A program made the translations under genes and the position numbers. The notes beneath the pieces are model-generated. The model searched no databases. It worked only from the letters and a program-made list of their open reading frames with translations, and was not told the origin of the DNA. A stretch of 64,000 nt of DNA from contig OW121853.1 of assembly GCA_933228895.1 (NCBI GenBank), positions 75,252,645 through 75,316,644 on the forward strand, in the 5' to 3' direction. Shown in pieces: positions 1 through 9,135 of this stretch. Positions within the stretch are counted from its first letter, which is position 1; each line of letters opens with the position of its first letter. Source of the stretch: Platycnemis pennipes. Lineage: Eukaryota > Arthropoda > Insecta > Odonata > Platycnemididae.

Positions 1-239
1 GGAAGGATGGAAAAGAGTCTATAAGAACAGGGAAGTTCTTGAGAAGGCGGTGGATAATGGGATAGGATTGTTGAATGATACTAATGATTAAGAATATCGC
101 GTGGAATTCACATTTATGGGCAAAGCGGCCAGATACTAGCCTGTGCGTTTGGTGGTTTCCCTGAAGTCCTCTCTTTTAGACAATTTAGTTAGCAGCTGGA
201 AGTGTCCGTGGAGTAGCTATTGTATGAAGGGAGTCGAGA

Positions 240-545
240 GACGCAGCTGGGGTCATCTGCACCATTACGGATAAGTGGGTGTTGGGATGAGAACGGGATT
301 AATTCATGGGGAACTTGAGCAAGGTTAAAAATGAACCGGGCGTCGTCATTAGAATACTCATTAACGGGAGATCCCACGTGGTCAATTGATTATCCATTCA
401 ACGGACGGAGTACAAGCGAACATGTGACCTCCATATAAAAAAATATTCTCTAGCCAATTCCCTACAAGTCCGGGGAAGATTGAACTCAGGATCTCGAATT
501 TGTACTCCATGACCCAAACCTACAGGAGAGAAAACGCCGTGTGAA
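240..545 (-). mobile_element. tRNA-derived SINE (family S1), diverged copy
   Basis: On the minus strand a B-box-like stretch (GAGTTCAATCT, near 490) precedes the family body. The body is recognised by 'cggcgtc..cattag' type sequence, a 'cggacggagtac' block and the terminal 'gcagctgaggtcatctgcgcc' region. It matches the better preserved copies at 30763-31055 and 50078-50395. No tRNA function is expected. It probably was transcribed by RNA polymerase III and moved by a LINE. Confidence 0.65.
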
Positions 546-599
546 CCAAGTAAAACATTAATAGTACTGAAAATCGGTTAATAAGAGTAATATATCATA

Positions 600-790
600 T
601 GGAGGTCAATAAAAAGAAAGCTAAGGATAAGACAAAATCCAGGATAAAATGTAACAGGCCATGACCATTATTGAACTCGAGAAACAAAACCTTGGGGAGG
701 TGAAAAAGTGTTGTTACCTGGGAAGCATAGTAACCAGCAATGGACGAAGTAAAAGAGAAAAAATCAGTAGAAAAGATAAGGGATAGATAG
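600..790 (+). pseudogene. LINE reverse-transcriptase C-terminal fragment
   Basis: The translation around 664-775 reads like the region downstream of the catalytic RT core of endonuclease/reverse-transcriptase LINEs (CCYLGSIVTSNGRSKRE). The same peptide appears in the copy at 26630-27240 (CYLGRRVTSDGRSKRE). The frame is broken upstream and downstream, so this is a short dead fragment. The LINE clade was not resolved by eye. Confidence 0.65.
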
Positions 791-1175
791 GAAGAAATAC
801 AAACTATTTGTACTGGGACATCGTTTCTCAAATACCTCATTATTTACGAACAACAATGTGATGTCGAGGATCCGACAGATTCCAATGATTCCAATCTTGC
901 TATTCTTGTCTATGCTTGGTAAAAATTCACTTATTACCATACACCCTCATTCACATGTACGTAATACCATGCGAGGAACAACGAGGGTGTGTGGCAGGGG
1001 GAGAAATTGCGCTAATTACATGAAACTAAGAGCTAAAATGCCTCTACTACATAAAACATGGTAGATACAAGAGTCGCACGCAACTAGATGGTTAGTGTCT
1101 ACAAAATACTGACGTGATTACTGGTTTGGAAGGCAATTATCTAATAGCAAAATTCCACAGAGAAAAAATCATTCT

Positions 1176-1244
1176 CCTTGACCGGGACTCGAACCCGGAC
1201 CCCTGATTTCCGGCTAGGTGCTCTACCATTTGAACTACCAAGGC
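1176..1244 (-). repeat. tRNA-like sequence (left arm of the inverted pair)
   Basis: Read on the minus strand it has an acceptor-like GCCTTGG pairing with TCAAGG, a D-arm GTTC/GAGC, and a strong T-arm (CCGGGTTCGAGTCCCGG). The anticodon stem is mismatched, position 33 is not U, and the apparent anticodon GGA would demand a serine tRNA with a long variable arm that is absent. I therefore call it tRNA-derived, not a functional tRNA gene. Confidence 0.55.
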
Positions 1245-1313
1245 TCACTTGGTTGAGCTACCAAGAGCTCCTGGCCGGAAATCGGGGGTCTAGGTTCGAG
1301 TCCCGGTCAAGGC
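1242..1313 (+). repeat. tRNA-like sequence (right arm of the inverted pair)
   Basis: Mirror image of the left arm, ending in GGTTCGAGTCCCGGTCAAGGC. The D region is rearranged (GCTCACTTGGTTGAGC), so the fold differs from the left arm. The B box is intact, so RNA polymerase III recognition is conceivable on both strands; decoding function is unlikely. Confidence 0.5.
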
Positions 1314-1456
1314 GAATGATTTTTTTCTCTTTGGAATATTTGCTATTGTGCAATTCCAGCGGGTAACGCCGTTGAAGTTTTCACGGCTAGTACGTGATCT
1401 TTGAATTCGTGGCAATTATCTAAATATATTTATCTGTACTTTCCTAGTATTTATGT

Positions 1457-1615
1457 TGTTCATCAAGGGTCAACAATCCTGAGATTGGTTTGACGCAGCC
1501 CTCCATTCGATTCTTCTAATCGGCCAACCTCTTCATATTAACGTAGTTCCTCTCTTTCACGTCCTTTACGGCCTGTTCTATGTAACTCAATTGAGACCTG
1601 CCTTTTCCATTCTTA
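1457..1615 (-). mobile_element. 3' tail of an RTE-like LINE inserted into the type 1 LINE
   Basis: The sequence runs from 'catcaagggtcaacaatcc' through the 'tcggccaacctcttcatatt' block to 'gagacctgcc'. The same tail is seen at 41005-41220 (minus) and 42480-42625 (plus). It is a heavily 5'-truncated copy. Confidence 0.65.
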
Positions 1616-1960
1616 AACATGAATAATGAACTACATGTTACACTAACAGCATTTCATCTGACTATCCCTTTGTTATGCTGGTATTGGCAAATTGTATTTT
1701 CAGCTACGACTTGATAATGATTTCCAACCTAATTCTTTTATTAATATTGAAACACTGCTAAACCCATCGTAACATTTTTCAACAAACCTGATCTACGCTG
1801 CACGCTGTCTAATTATCTGATCAAACCCTATTCATTTGGATCCCATACACTGGCTGTATATTGGCCTAACTAGTGAAAAGAAACATCGCTCTTTTGTCTT
1901 CTCCTCACAGTCCCTGGTACTCTATTAATAAATTCTAGTTTCTCTTGACTTGGCGGCATA

Positions 1961-2389
1961 TTTCCCTCGATGTACTTGCTGGCTATTCAGTGGATATAGA
2001 TACCTACTTCAACTTCAAATTCTGTGGATTAATGACGACTGGCAGAGACTTGTGGAAGGATTGAAGAGGTCAGTCGCAAATATCACTTCGTGAAACCCTG
2101 GAGAACGTGCAAAAAATATTCCGTGGGTAACGACCCAGCCATTCGACCTGGAAGTTATCGAGAGAGCCCTGAGCGACACACACCACGCACGCCTATCTCG
2201 GAAGGAACGACACGAAACGGTGCGATAAACATCAATCGGCACACGTTATCAAGCAGACGAAATGGCTCGGCCCTTTGCAATGCCTCGGCCACACTGGTCA
2301 TTGTGCGGCCGCAGGCACGCCACACACAATCATTCGATCCGAAGGTCAAATTCTGTCATGAAGAGCGGGACCATGACCTTCACCGAATC
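1961..2389. other. Unassigned sequence
   Basis: Short open frames exist on both strands but none shows a recognisable domain, and the region has no clear repeat match elsewhere in the window. Confidence 0.3.
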
Positions 2390-3144
2390 TAAAGGCCGTT
2401 TTACGCGGTCATTGATACTGCACAGTCTGTTGCGAGAACACTTGCGCAAGAAATATTGCGCCGTGTAAAGCGACGTCTTGCGAGGACAGGCAGCACCACT
2501 GCGCGAACGCTTAAGAGCAAATTAGAACATGTTCTAATCTGATACATGCGTTCGCGCAAGTTTGAAGTTTATTTCTCTCACTAGATGGTGCAGATGTAGC
2601 GGCAATGAACTGCCTGGGGAATTCTAGCAATTAAATAGGTTGTTGACGATTGTGTTGGGTGTTTTTGTTTGCACTCAACCCCTCAGGTAGTTAATAAAGT
2701 GCAATGATGATGAACTGGGCGATTAATCACGTGGAAGTTTAAATTTCGTGCGTAAAGGAAGAACCTGTTACCTTGGCCCACATCCGTTCGTTCGTGGTGC
2801 AAATTTTGGGCTAAGTATACGGGACTAGGGTCTCCACTATTATGTTTAGACCAAGAACACTATACATTATATAGTGTTCTTGGTTTAGACTATGGCTTAA
2901 AACATTTTAAAGTGTTGGTAATTTATCGCAACTTTCACGTCCAATTAATTGCTACTTAACAGATCTGGACGTCAAGCCACTTAATGGTGTATTGTCACTG
3001 ACATAATGCACCGACGATTGCACCGTGTAAAGCTGTCAAGCAAGCGTCCTCGCAGTTTTCTACGTCACGGACTTTCACAGACGACTGCCCAAACGGACTC
3101 AACATCAATTGCGCAGTTTCAATGACCGTGTAATACGGCCTTAA
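2390..3144. mobile_element. TAA-flanked foldback MITE (family F), enlarged copy
   Basis: Left end TAA then AGGCCGTTTTACGCGGTCA; right end is the inverse followed by TAA. TAA duplications and an AGGCC terminus fit PIF/Harbinger-type target choice (TWA), which is inference. Inner inverted copies (CCGTGTAAAGC at about 2460 and 3020) and a central palindrome AGAACATGTTCT (2527-2538) match the two 233-bp copies at 4704-4936 and 63394-63626. This copy is 749 bp because of extra sequence between about 2570 and 3010, including the tiny insertion at 2852-2882. No coding capacity. Confidence 0.65.
2844..2890. mobile_element. 31-bp insertion made only of terminal inverted repeats, 8-bp duplication
   Basis: GTTTAGAC occurs at 2844-2851 and again at 2883-2890. 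The 31 bp between are the 13-mer CAAGAACACTATA, the loop CATTA, and the exact inverse of the 13-mer. An 8-bp duplication and CA...TG ends fit the hAT superfamily, which is inference. It could also be an excision or end-joining relic of a larger element. Confidence 0.6.
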
Positions 3145-3299
3145 AGGTCAATGTACACATCGATGTTGGCTTTCATGAAAGTTACGATAATGTTCCCATA
3201 TCGATACCTTACAGGCTGCTTATACGGTAGTACATGCTATAGTACCTATAAGCAGCGCATCAGTAAACAACGTAGAACTTACTTAGTACTGGTTAGGAA

Positions 3300-4090
3300 G
3301 ACATTTATGTGAATATGTTTATCTTTATATTCCTAGAATGCATGGATTAGTGATGTAAGCATGAATCATGAACTACATATTACTCTGATAATATTTCGAC
3401 CGCCTATCCCGCTTTTGTGAAGCGTCAAGCGATGACATTTATTGGATTTATTTAGCCATGATTAAATCTAATGTCTCATCTCACATCGGGAAAGAGATTT
3501 ATCTGAAAATATTTATGTATAAATTCTTAGAATGCTATTATCTATGCTATCTATTAAAAATAAACCATGAACTACATATTATTCTAATAATATTTCGACT
3601 GTCTATCCCGCTTTTGTGAAGCGTCAAGCGATGACATTTATTGAATTGATTTAGCCATGATTAAATCTAATGTCTCATCTCACATCGGGAAAGAGATTTA
3701 TCTGAAAATATTTATGTATAAATTCTTAGAATGCTATTATCTATGCTATCTATTAAAAATAAACCATGAACTACATATTATTCTAATAATATTTCGACTG
3801 TCTATCCCGCTTTTGTGAAGCGTCAAGCGATGACATTTATTGAATTGATTTAGCCATGATTAAATCTAATGTCTCATCTCACATCGGGAAAGAGATTTAT
3901 CTGAAAATATTTATGTATAAATTCTTAGAATGCTATTATCTATGCTATCTATTAAAAATAAACCATGAACTACATATTATTCTAATAATATTACACCTGC
4001 CTATCCCGCTTTTGTGAAGCGTCAAGCGATGAAATTTATTGATTTGATTTAGCCATGATTAAATCTAATGTCTCATATCACATCGGACTT
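3300..4090. repeat. 199-bp tandem array, four units, derived from LINE 3' UTR
   Basis: The marker gcgtcaagcgatga starts at 3422, 3621, 3820 and 4019, exactly 199 bp apart. Units 2 and 3 are nearly identical. The outer copies diverge. Part of each unit (aatgcat..catgaatcatgaactacat...ctatcccgctttt) resembles the 3' UTR of the type 1 LINE at about 7985-8050 and 49315-49380, so the array seems to be a tandem amplification of a LINE-tail fragment. Confidence 0.9.
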
Positions 4091-4427
4091 TGTTTCTGAT
4101 GCTGTTCCGATCACGGGCAGAAGAACCTCCACCCTTGCATAACATCAAAAAAAACAAAAACAATCAACTTCCAAACTTATTTACACGTTCCAGGCAACGA
4201 TAACAATAACGGACAACAAATATCACCATTTACACACGACAATAATAACAAAAAAACTTTCTTCTTACTTTTGGAGATTTTTTCATGAATTTTTAAGTAT
4301 GGCTTCCTCCGACGTATTAACACTCTTCATAAATTTCAATGTCCCGCGATCGGCCATTTTCCTTTGAATTACGCAGGATGTTGTGCGATACAAAACGATA
4401 TCGACGTCTCCACTTCCATTCTATATG
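4091..4427. other. Unassigned AT-rich sequence
   Basis: A/C-rich, low-complexity stretch (4140-4260) followed by sequence without recognisable feature. Confidence 0.3.
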
Positions 4428-5103
4428 CAGTAAACTCCCGATTTTCCGTCCTAATGACTGGTAAAAGGGTGCACGGATAATCGTGAAACACGGGTAATCC
4501 GTTGTTTTGTTCTTTCCGGGTACATTTCTCTACGGTGCGCCGCCAAAATAATAAACTCCTTAAGAAAATAACAGAATCTGTCAAATAAATGAACCTAGCT
4601 GTACGTAATAGCATTTATTTGACCAAAAAAGGATCCAGTAGAGCTGTCCCGGACGCAATTAAATGTTCTCAAGCCTCGGGAAGCGGCACGAAGCCTGGCG
4701 TAAAGGCCTGGTTACACGATACATTAACCCGTACGAGTTAATGTGTAAATGCATGAACGCGAGAATGAACGCGACAATGCACCGTGTAACCACACCAAAA
4801 TGTACAAATGATTGAATGCGTGAAAAGAAAATAGAACCTGTTCTATTTGGTTCATGCATTCGCACAAGTTGAGCAGAAACCATTCACGCAAATGTACATG
4901 AATCCGTACGTGCTAATGTATCGTGTAACCAGGCCTTAAGACATCGTACCATGTTGGTAAGGCCGTAGTGTACGTCACGATTGGAGGAAAACAACAAAAG
5001 TTTGTTGACCTTGGAGACCACTGCCGATACACTAAATAGATTGGCGATGCACGGATTACCCCCAGCCCTAATAACGCGCGCACGGGTAATCGGGAGTTAA
5101 CTG
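4428..5103. mobile_element. pogo/Tigger-like non-autonomous DNA transposon
   Basis: The left end CAGTAAACTCCCGATTTTCC and the right end inverse (GGTAATCGGGAGTTAACTG) form terminal inverted repeats of about 23 bp. The start CAGT and the 'CCCGATTATCCGTGC' style TIR are typical of pogo/Tigger members of Tc1-mariner. The expected TA duplication is present on the right (TAG) but changed on the left (TG). A second MITE is nested at 4701-4939. No transposase frame remains. Confidence 0.6.
4701..4939. mobile_element. TAA-flanked foldback MITE (family F), 233 bp
   Basis: TAA at 4701-4703 and 4937-4939 flank termini AGGCCTGGTTACACGATAC and its inverse. An inner copy, CACCGTGTAACCA, lies at about 4779-4791 and the core ATAGAACCTGTTCTAT at about 4831-4846. 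The element sits inside the pogo-like element, so it arrived later. Confidence 0.75.
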
Positions 5104-5335
5104 TAGCGAGACGATAATTTCCGTAAAAGCTGAATCATGGTCGACAGTGTATCGATTATAGCACCTTACATTTAATCAATCTCTTGTATTATTTTTGCCA
5201 GCTCAATTTCATTTTTAAAAACGCATTATCCACCTCACATTTTATGTCACGGTCATGGTCCTTATATTACCTTTTATAGGGACCTTGGTCACGGTAATTC
5301 AATGTGGATATGACGTTCCGCACCCCAATGTAAAC

Positions 5336-5864
5336 AATGGGGTCGTTTACCATATTTTTTTATTGCCGAATCTGATAGAGTTTGTAAAATAAAAAGACCC
5401 GTATTTTTCCGTTTTTTGATCCGTCAATTATTTCCCGAGTTATAAGCGGCGAAAAACTGAAGTTTTTAACCCTTTCGAAAAGTGGGCGTGGTGCAACCTC
5501 TGACGTCATTGACTTCGTCCATTCACAACTGAGCCCACGAAGCTACTTCGCCTTATCACAATGGGGGGGGACACGACTGACTCTGCCAATAGGAGCAGTT
5601 GCGACAGGATCTATGCGAACAGACCTTACGAGAACCCCCCTCCACTCCCTTCCCCTCCCCTAAAAGCATCCAAGGACGGGAGGAAAATGTCGTCAATGTT
5701 ATCACATCAGCATTTTCGGTCGGCATCACCTTTTGCTTATTTAAATTTTTGATTTATGAGTGAATGGTTGTGGTTAGAAGACTAATTTTTTCACTAAAAT
5801 TCTTTTTCCATCTACCGATTTCGTGTACAAAATTGCGATTTCGGTTCCGAGTAAACGCCCCCAT
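5336..5864 (+). repeat. Family B interspersed repeat, copy 1
   Basis: Termini CAATGGGGTCGTTTACC and inverse GTAAACGCCCCCATTG. Nearly the same sequence recurs at 9853-10385 (+), 35964-36498 (-) and 62229-62770 (-). It contains GTGGGCGTGG, TGACGTCA and a CCATTCACAACTGAG block. A short open frame covers part of it but is not conserved in the other copies. Transposon class unknown; no clear target duplication. Confidence 0.85.
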
Positions 5865-6043
5865 TGACAAACGAGTTGTTGGAGATGGGTGCGGAAGTGT
5901 GAAGTTAGCCGTTCGTCGGTAATTCAGTTGTGAATCCATGTTTCGGTTACTTATTCAGTGGGGTTCTTCCTATTGTTGGAATTCACCAGGTATTTCAAGA
6001 AAAACTGCACAGTTTCAGGCGTAACTTGATGGAACTGCATATT

Positions 6044-6208
6044 TACGTAAAAATAGATTAAAAATACATTGTATATTCCACACAATTTTAATCCGCCTTC
6101 GCCTACTCCGTAGACATTTTGGCCCTGAAAATACCTACGGAGTAGGCGGAGTAGGTTGATTAAAATTGTGTGGAATACACAAAGTATTTTTATTCTTTTT
6201 TTTACGTA
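6044..6208. repeat. Long inverted repeat (arms about 70 bp, loop 21 nt)
   Basis: The left arm 6044-6113 and right arm 6135-6208 are inverses of each other with few mismatches and indels (core cacacaattttaatc, ends tacgtaaaaa). A transcript would form a near-perfect hairpin. The element is probably a MITE; no copy of the whole was noticed elsewhere, although ACGGAGTAGG is shared with family C at 7455 and 18258. Confidence 0.8.
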
Positions 6209-6461
6209 TTTCAAGATACTGTGCGGAAGCTGGATATAAGCGGCAATCGACGTTAGCTGTAATTCTTATTGTTCGACTTTCGCTAGGATTCATGGAGATA
6301 AGTTTCTTCGGAGCAATCTGTCAGTTGTGAGATCTCTATGAACAATAATTGTGAGTTAGTGAACTGGGTGCTCTATATTTCTTTTCGTTCTGCTTTACGT
6401 AAGAGTGACGAATGGGCTTTGCTATGTGTCCGGACTGAATCTTTTGCCGACAACTTCATCT

Positions 6462-6545
6462 ACATCTACATCTACACGATACCCTGCAAGCCACCGCGAG
6501 GGTGTGTGGCAGGGGGCACTTCCATGATCTCGTGTGGTATATGAA
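6462..6545 (-). mobile_element. LINE 3' terminus (type 1), extreme 5' truncation
   Basis: (CATCTA)n followed by cacgataccctgcaagccaccgcg and gggtgtgtggcaggggg, the 3' end signature repeated many times in the window. Fewer than 100 bp remain. Confidence 0.8.
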
Positions 6546-6827
6546 CTTCCTTATGCCTATGATAATACTTACTTATTAGGAAAGAATGTAATGTTCGGGG
6601 AAGAGATGTACCTTTCAGCTTTCCCTATATAGTTAACGTTCGCGATTTTCTCAACTGTATTCGAAGACGTGGGTTCTTTTCCTATCGCCACGCTACGAGC
6701 ACACGTCCGGAAAAGGGGTTTCGGCCAAAGAAAACTAAAGGTTTTATTTACCCTTTCCGGCCACCAATCGTATAGGTAACGAAAAATTCGAGCACTATTT
6801 CGAAATTCTTTGATATGCAAGGAAGTT

Positions 6828-7525
6828 AGAATGTACTGGAGAAGGCATCGCAGTCGATCTGAGAAGCCAGGTCGGCCATTTTGGTTGTTACGGCCATAAG
6901 GGCTTGCTACTTGCGATGCCCTTACGGATAAAGTTGTTTTTGCACATGGTATAAATACTAGAGTAGTGAGATGAACAATGGAATGAATTATTTAAATTTG
7001 TCAAAGAAACAGAGGAAATCTTTAAAACACGTAAACAATTTCCAAATATGTAGTTTAAATAATTCGGACCAGTTTTCAGAAATAAAGTAAAGTCCCAGTA
7101 GTATAAAATACAATAATATATCCAGTGCGAATGATAGGATAAACTTTGTAATTCCAAAATAATTTTATTTCGCATTACGACCATGTTTTCGACGGTTAAC
7201 ATCACCTTCAGATACAAATTGCAAGTCTGTCGTCACTTATACAGAGTTGAGTTTGGAGGAGGGGAGAGATTTATTGCTCGTATGGGTGTGTGGGGGGGGG
7301 GGGGGATGGAATATATCCCTTAAATATCCTTATAAAGTTTAATTGACGCCACTGCGATAAACTTTAGGTATTTTTTCATTGTTATTTATAATTTAATGTT
7401 CACATGCAGTCTCTCCACAGGAGGCAATATAGAAAACTCAAGTGTTTTTTACGGAGTAGGTGGAGCCTAACCTTCCCAAACAACTCCATTCTGGCTTCAC
7501 TGTCACCCGTAGGCTAAAATGCCTG
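6828..7525 (+). repeat. Family C repeat, copy 1, interrupted
   Basis: Starts 'gttagaatgtactggagaaggcatcgcag' and ends 'tcactgtcacccgtaggctaaaatgcctgcg', matching the intact copy at 23405-23940. About 200 bp near 7100-7305 is absent from that copy and is a later insertion. Contains a G-run at about 7290-7303. Confidence 0.75.
7100..7305 (-). mobile_element. Insertion with Penelope/hammerhead-like motif inside family C
   Basis: Absent from the family C paralogue. On the minus strand it contains CTGAAGGTGATG...GTCGAAAAC (7184-7214), a degenerate form of the CTGATGA/GAAA arrangement in the better elements at 33.8, 49.1 and 63.8 kb. Borders are approximate. Confidence 0.4.
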
Positions 7526-7802
7526 CGGCTGAGCTTAAAGCTACCGAGCGCGTCCACCGGCTTGCGAATGGTGGGTCAAGCACTAGATGTAGAAGTTATC
7601 TGCGAGATAAGCGAGTTTTCTCGTCGAATAAGCAGCCGTGGACAAAAAGCGATGGCATTCCGAGGGGGTATTGGTCTATCCCTTGGTAAGAATAGGGCTC
7701 AAAATAATACAGAAACCTGTGAAGATGCCGTGACTTGGCCACGGGAGGCCGCCAACAATAATACATTCCATTGCCCAGGGGAGAGGGCAGCAGCTCTTCT
7801 TA

Positions 7803-8878
7803 ATATCTACATCTACATCTACACGATACCCTGCAGGCCACCGCGAAGGTGTGTGGCAGGGGGGGAAGATCACCAAGCATGCACTATTGACATGCAAACA
7901 AGCAACTATAGGGTCTCATGAAACTAGATTGTTAGTATCTATAGTATTTAGTTATTATCATTTATCTTAGTATCTATAGGGATTAATGCATGAATCATAC
8001 ACCACTGACTACTCTAAAATATTTCCCCTTCCTATCCCTTTGCTATGCTCCCTATTCTTTTCTCTTATAGTACGGGGGAAAAATGCCATCTATCCTAAAT
8101 GAATCTATCAGTACGACAATCTATCTCTCTAATCTTATTTATCTGGTCGAATCTAGCATAATACGCTGGAGTTTTTAATGTCCCTAGCATCTTCAGTAAA
8201 GCTATCCGATTGACATTTTTCTGATAGATTTAATCTGTACTTTAACCTACTCTCTGATAATGATTCCCACCCTAATTCTTGTATTAATTCTGGAACACTG
8301 CTCAACCTATCGTAACACCTTTTAACGAACCTAGCTGCTCTAAGCTGCACACTGTCTAGTTCTCTGATCAGACCTAATTCATTCGGATCCCATACACTCG
8401 CTGCATACTCAAGGTGGAGCCTAACTAGTGAAAAGTAACATCACTCTCTTGTCTTTTCATCACATTTTCCAAGTACTCTTTTTATAAATCCTAGCTTTCT
8501 CATATTTCCCGGATTTGTCTTCCCCACGATAAATCTTTAGTGATTGTTACACCTAAATACCTTATGGTTTCAACGCTTTCGATCTTCGTGTTACTAATTT
8601 TTTAGCATCGCTCTATCGAATTATTCCTCCTCCAAAAGTTGATAGCTACACTTTTTAAGGTTAAGTTCTAACTGCCATTTGTCGCACCACTCCTGAATTG
8701 CATCTAAATCCTTGCTAAGCGATTTCCTGTCTTCTTATTTTGATATGCCCCTACACTCTACCACATCGTCTGCAAAAAGTCTAAGCTTCCTACTAACTAC
8801 GGTACCCAAATCGTTTATGCATAAAAGAAATAGAAGCGGACCTACTACGCTACCCTGGAGAACTCCCGATGTGACATA
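7803..8878 (-). mobile_element. CR1/Jockey-like LINE (type 1), 5'-truncated, with 3' tail
   Basis: Continuous copy from an internal RT motif (right) to the tail (left). The tail has gggtgtgtggcaggggg, the conserved block ccctgcaggccaccgcg, then (TAGATG)n. The 5' truncation is at about 8878, where similarity stops abruptly in front of the domain 4 motif, as expected from incomplete target-primed reverse transcription. The copy is broken by stops and shifts. Confidence 0.85.
8150..8876 (-). pseudogene. Reverse transcriptase C-terminal half (LINE ORF2 remnant)
   Basis: Minus-strand translation shows, in order, SGVLQGSVVGPLLFL (about 8830-8874), the catalytic-type box LFADDVV (around 8762-8778), WCDKWQLELNLKKC (palm/thumb), LGFIKRVLGKCDEKTRE, LVRLHLEYAASVWDPNELG and VQLRAARFVKR. 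These are the conserved blocks of CR1/L2/Jockey-type reverse transcriptases. The last 65 residues (8153-8350) form one clean frame; elsewhere stops and at least one frameshift interrupt. The N-terminal endonuclease and the first RT blocks are missing. Clade assignment is tentative. Confidence 0.85.
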
Positions 8879-9054
8879 TGAGTGAAGTTGGAGACCACAA
8901 AGGTCGGTACAGCGACACCCATTTCACTACAGGCGTGGTAACATTTACTTTAACGGCTGTAGTACTGCGATGTGGAAGGCAAGGGAAAATCAACATATTA
9001 TTATCCAGAGGAGTCGCAGCTACTCCACACTCTTCTTTTTATCGAGAATGTGAA

Positions 9055-9135
9055 AGGGATTGAATGCGTAAATGTGAAGAGACTAGCTGATAGAAGAATT
9101 CAGCGGAGAGCTGCGTCAAACCAATCTCAGCATTA
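9055..9135 (+). mobile_element. RTE-like LINE 3' end fragment
   Basis: The block 'gatagaagaattcagcgg..agctgcgtcaaaccaatc' equals the end of the copy at 42550-42600. Very short relic. Confidence 0.6.

Larger units (their letters stand above)
1132..1423. mobile_element. Foldback insertion with 13-bp target duplication, carrying two tRNA-like arms
   Basis: A 13-bp direct repeat GGCAATTATCTAA occurs at 1132-1144 and 1411-1423. Between them lies 266 bp whose first part is a long inverted repeat (about 1145-1240 against 1255-1350). The host LINE has a single copy of this site in the paralogue near 49242 (ggcatttgtctaaatattta), so the insertion borders are supported by an empty site. The target-duplication length fits retroposition rather than a cut-and-paste transposon. 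Confidence 0.75.
948..1960 (-). mobile_element. CR1/Jockey-like LINE (type 1), 3' part, with two nested insertions
   Basis: The 3' terminus lies at the left (ataccatgcgagg...gggtgtgtggcaggggg) and the decayed RT C-terminal coding part at the right (about 1740-1960, homologous to 8240-8480). The 3' UTR is interrupted by a 266-bp foldback insertion (1145-1410) and by the tail of a different LINE (about 1457-1615). Aligning with the copy at 48810-49560 shows the uninterrupted order. Coding sequence is full of stops; inactive. Confidence 0.75.

Noticed and set aside
1176..1313. Pair of functional tRNA genes
   Set aside because: Mismatched anticodon stems, no U33, an implied serine anticodon without a long variable arm, and location inside a retroposed foldback unit.
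2527..2538. AGAACATGTTCT as a steroid-receptor response element
   Set aside because: The classic element needs a 3-bp spacer between AGAACA and TGTTCT. Here the halves overlap, and the motif recurs in three MITEs, so an element-specific core is more likely.
3300..4090. CRISPR array
   Set aside because: The 199-bp units are directly adjacent with no spacer/repeat alternation, and the sequence context is eukaryotic; it is a tandem satellite.
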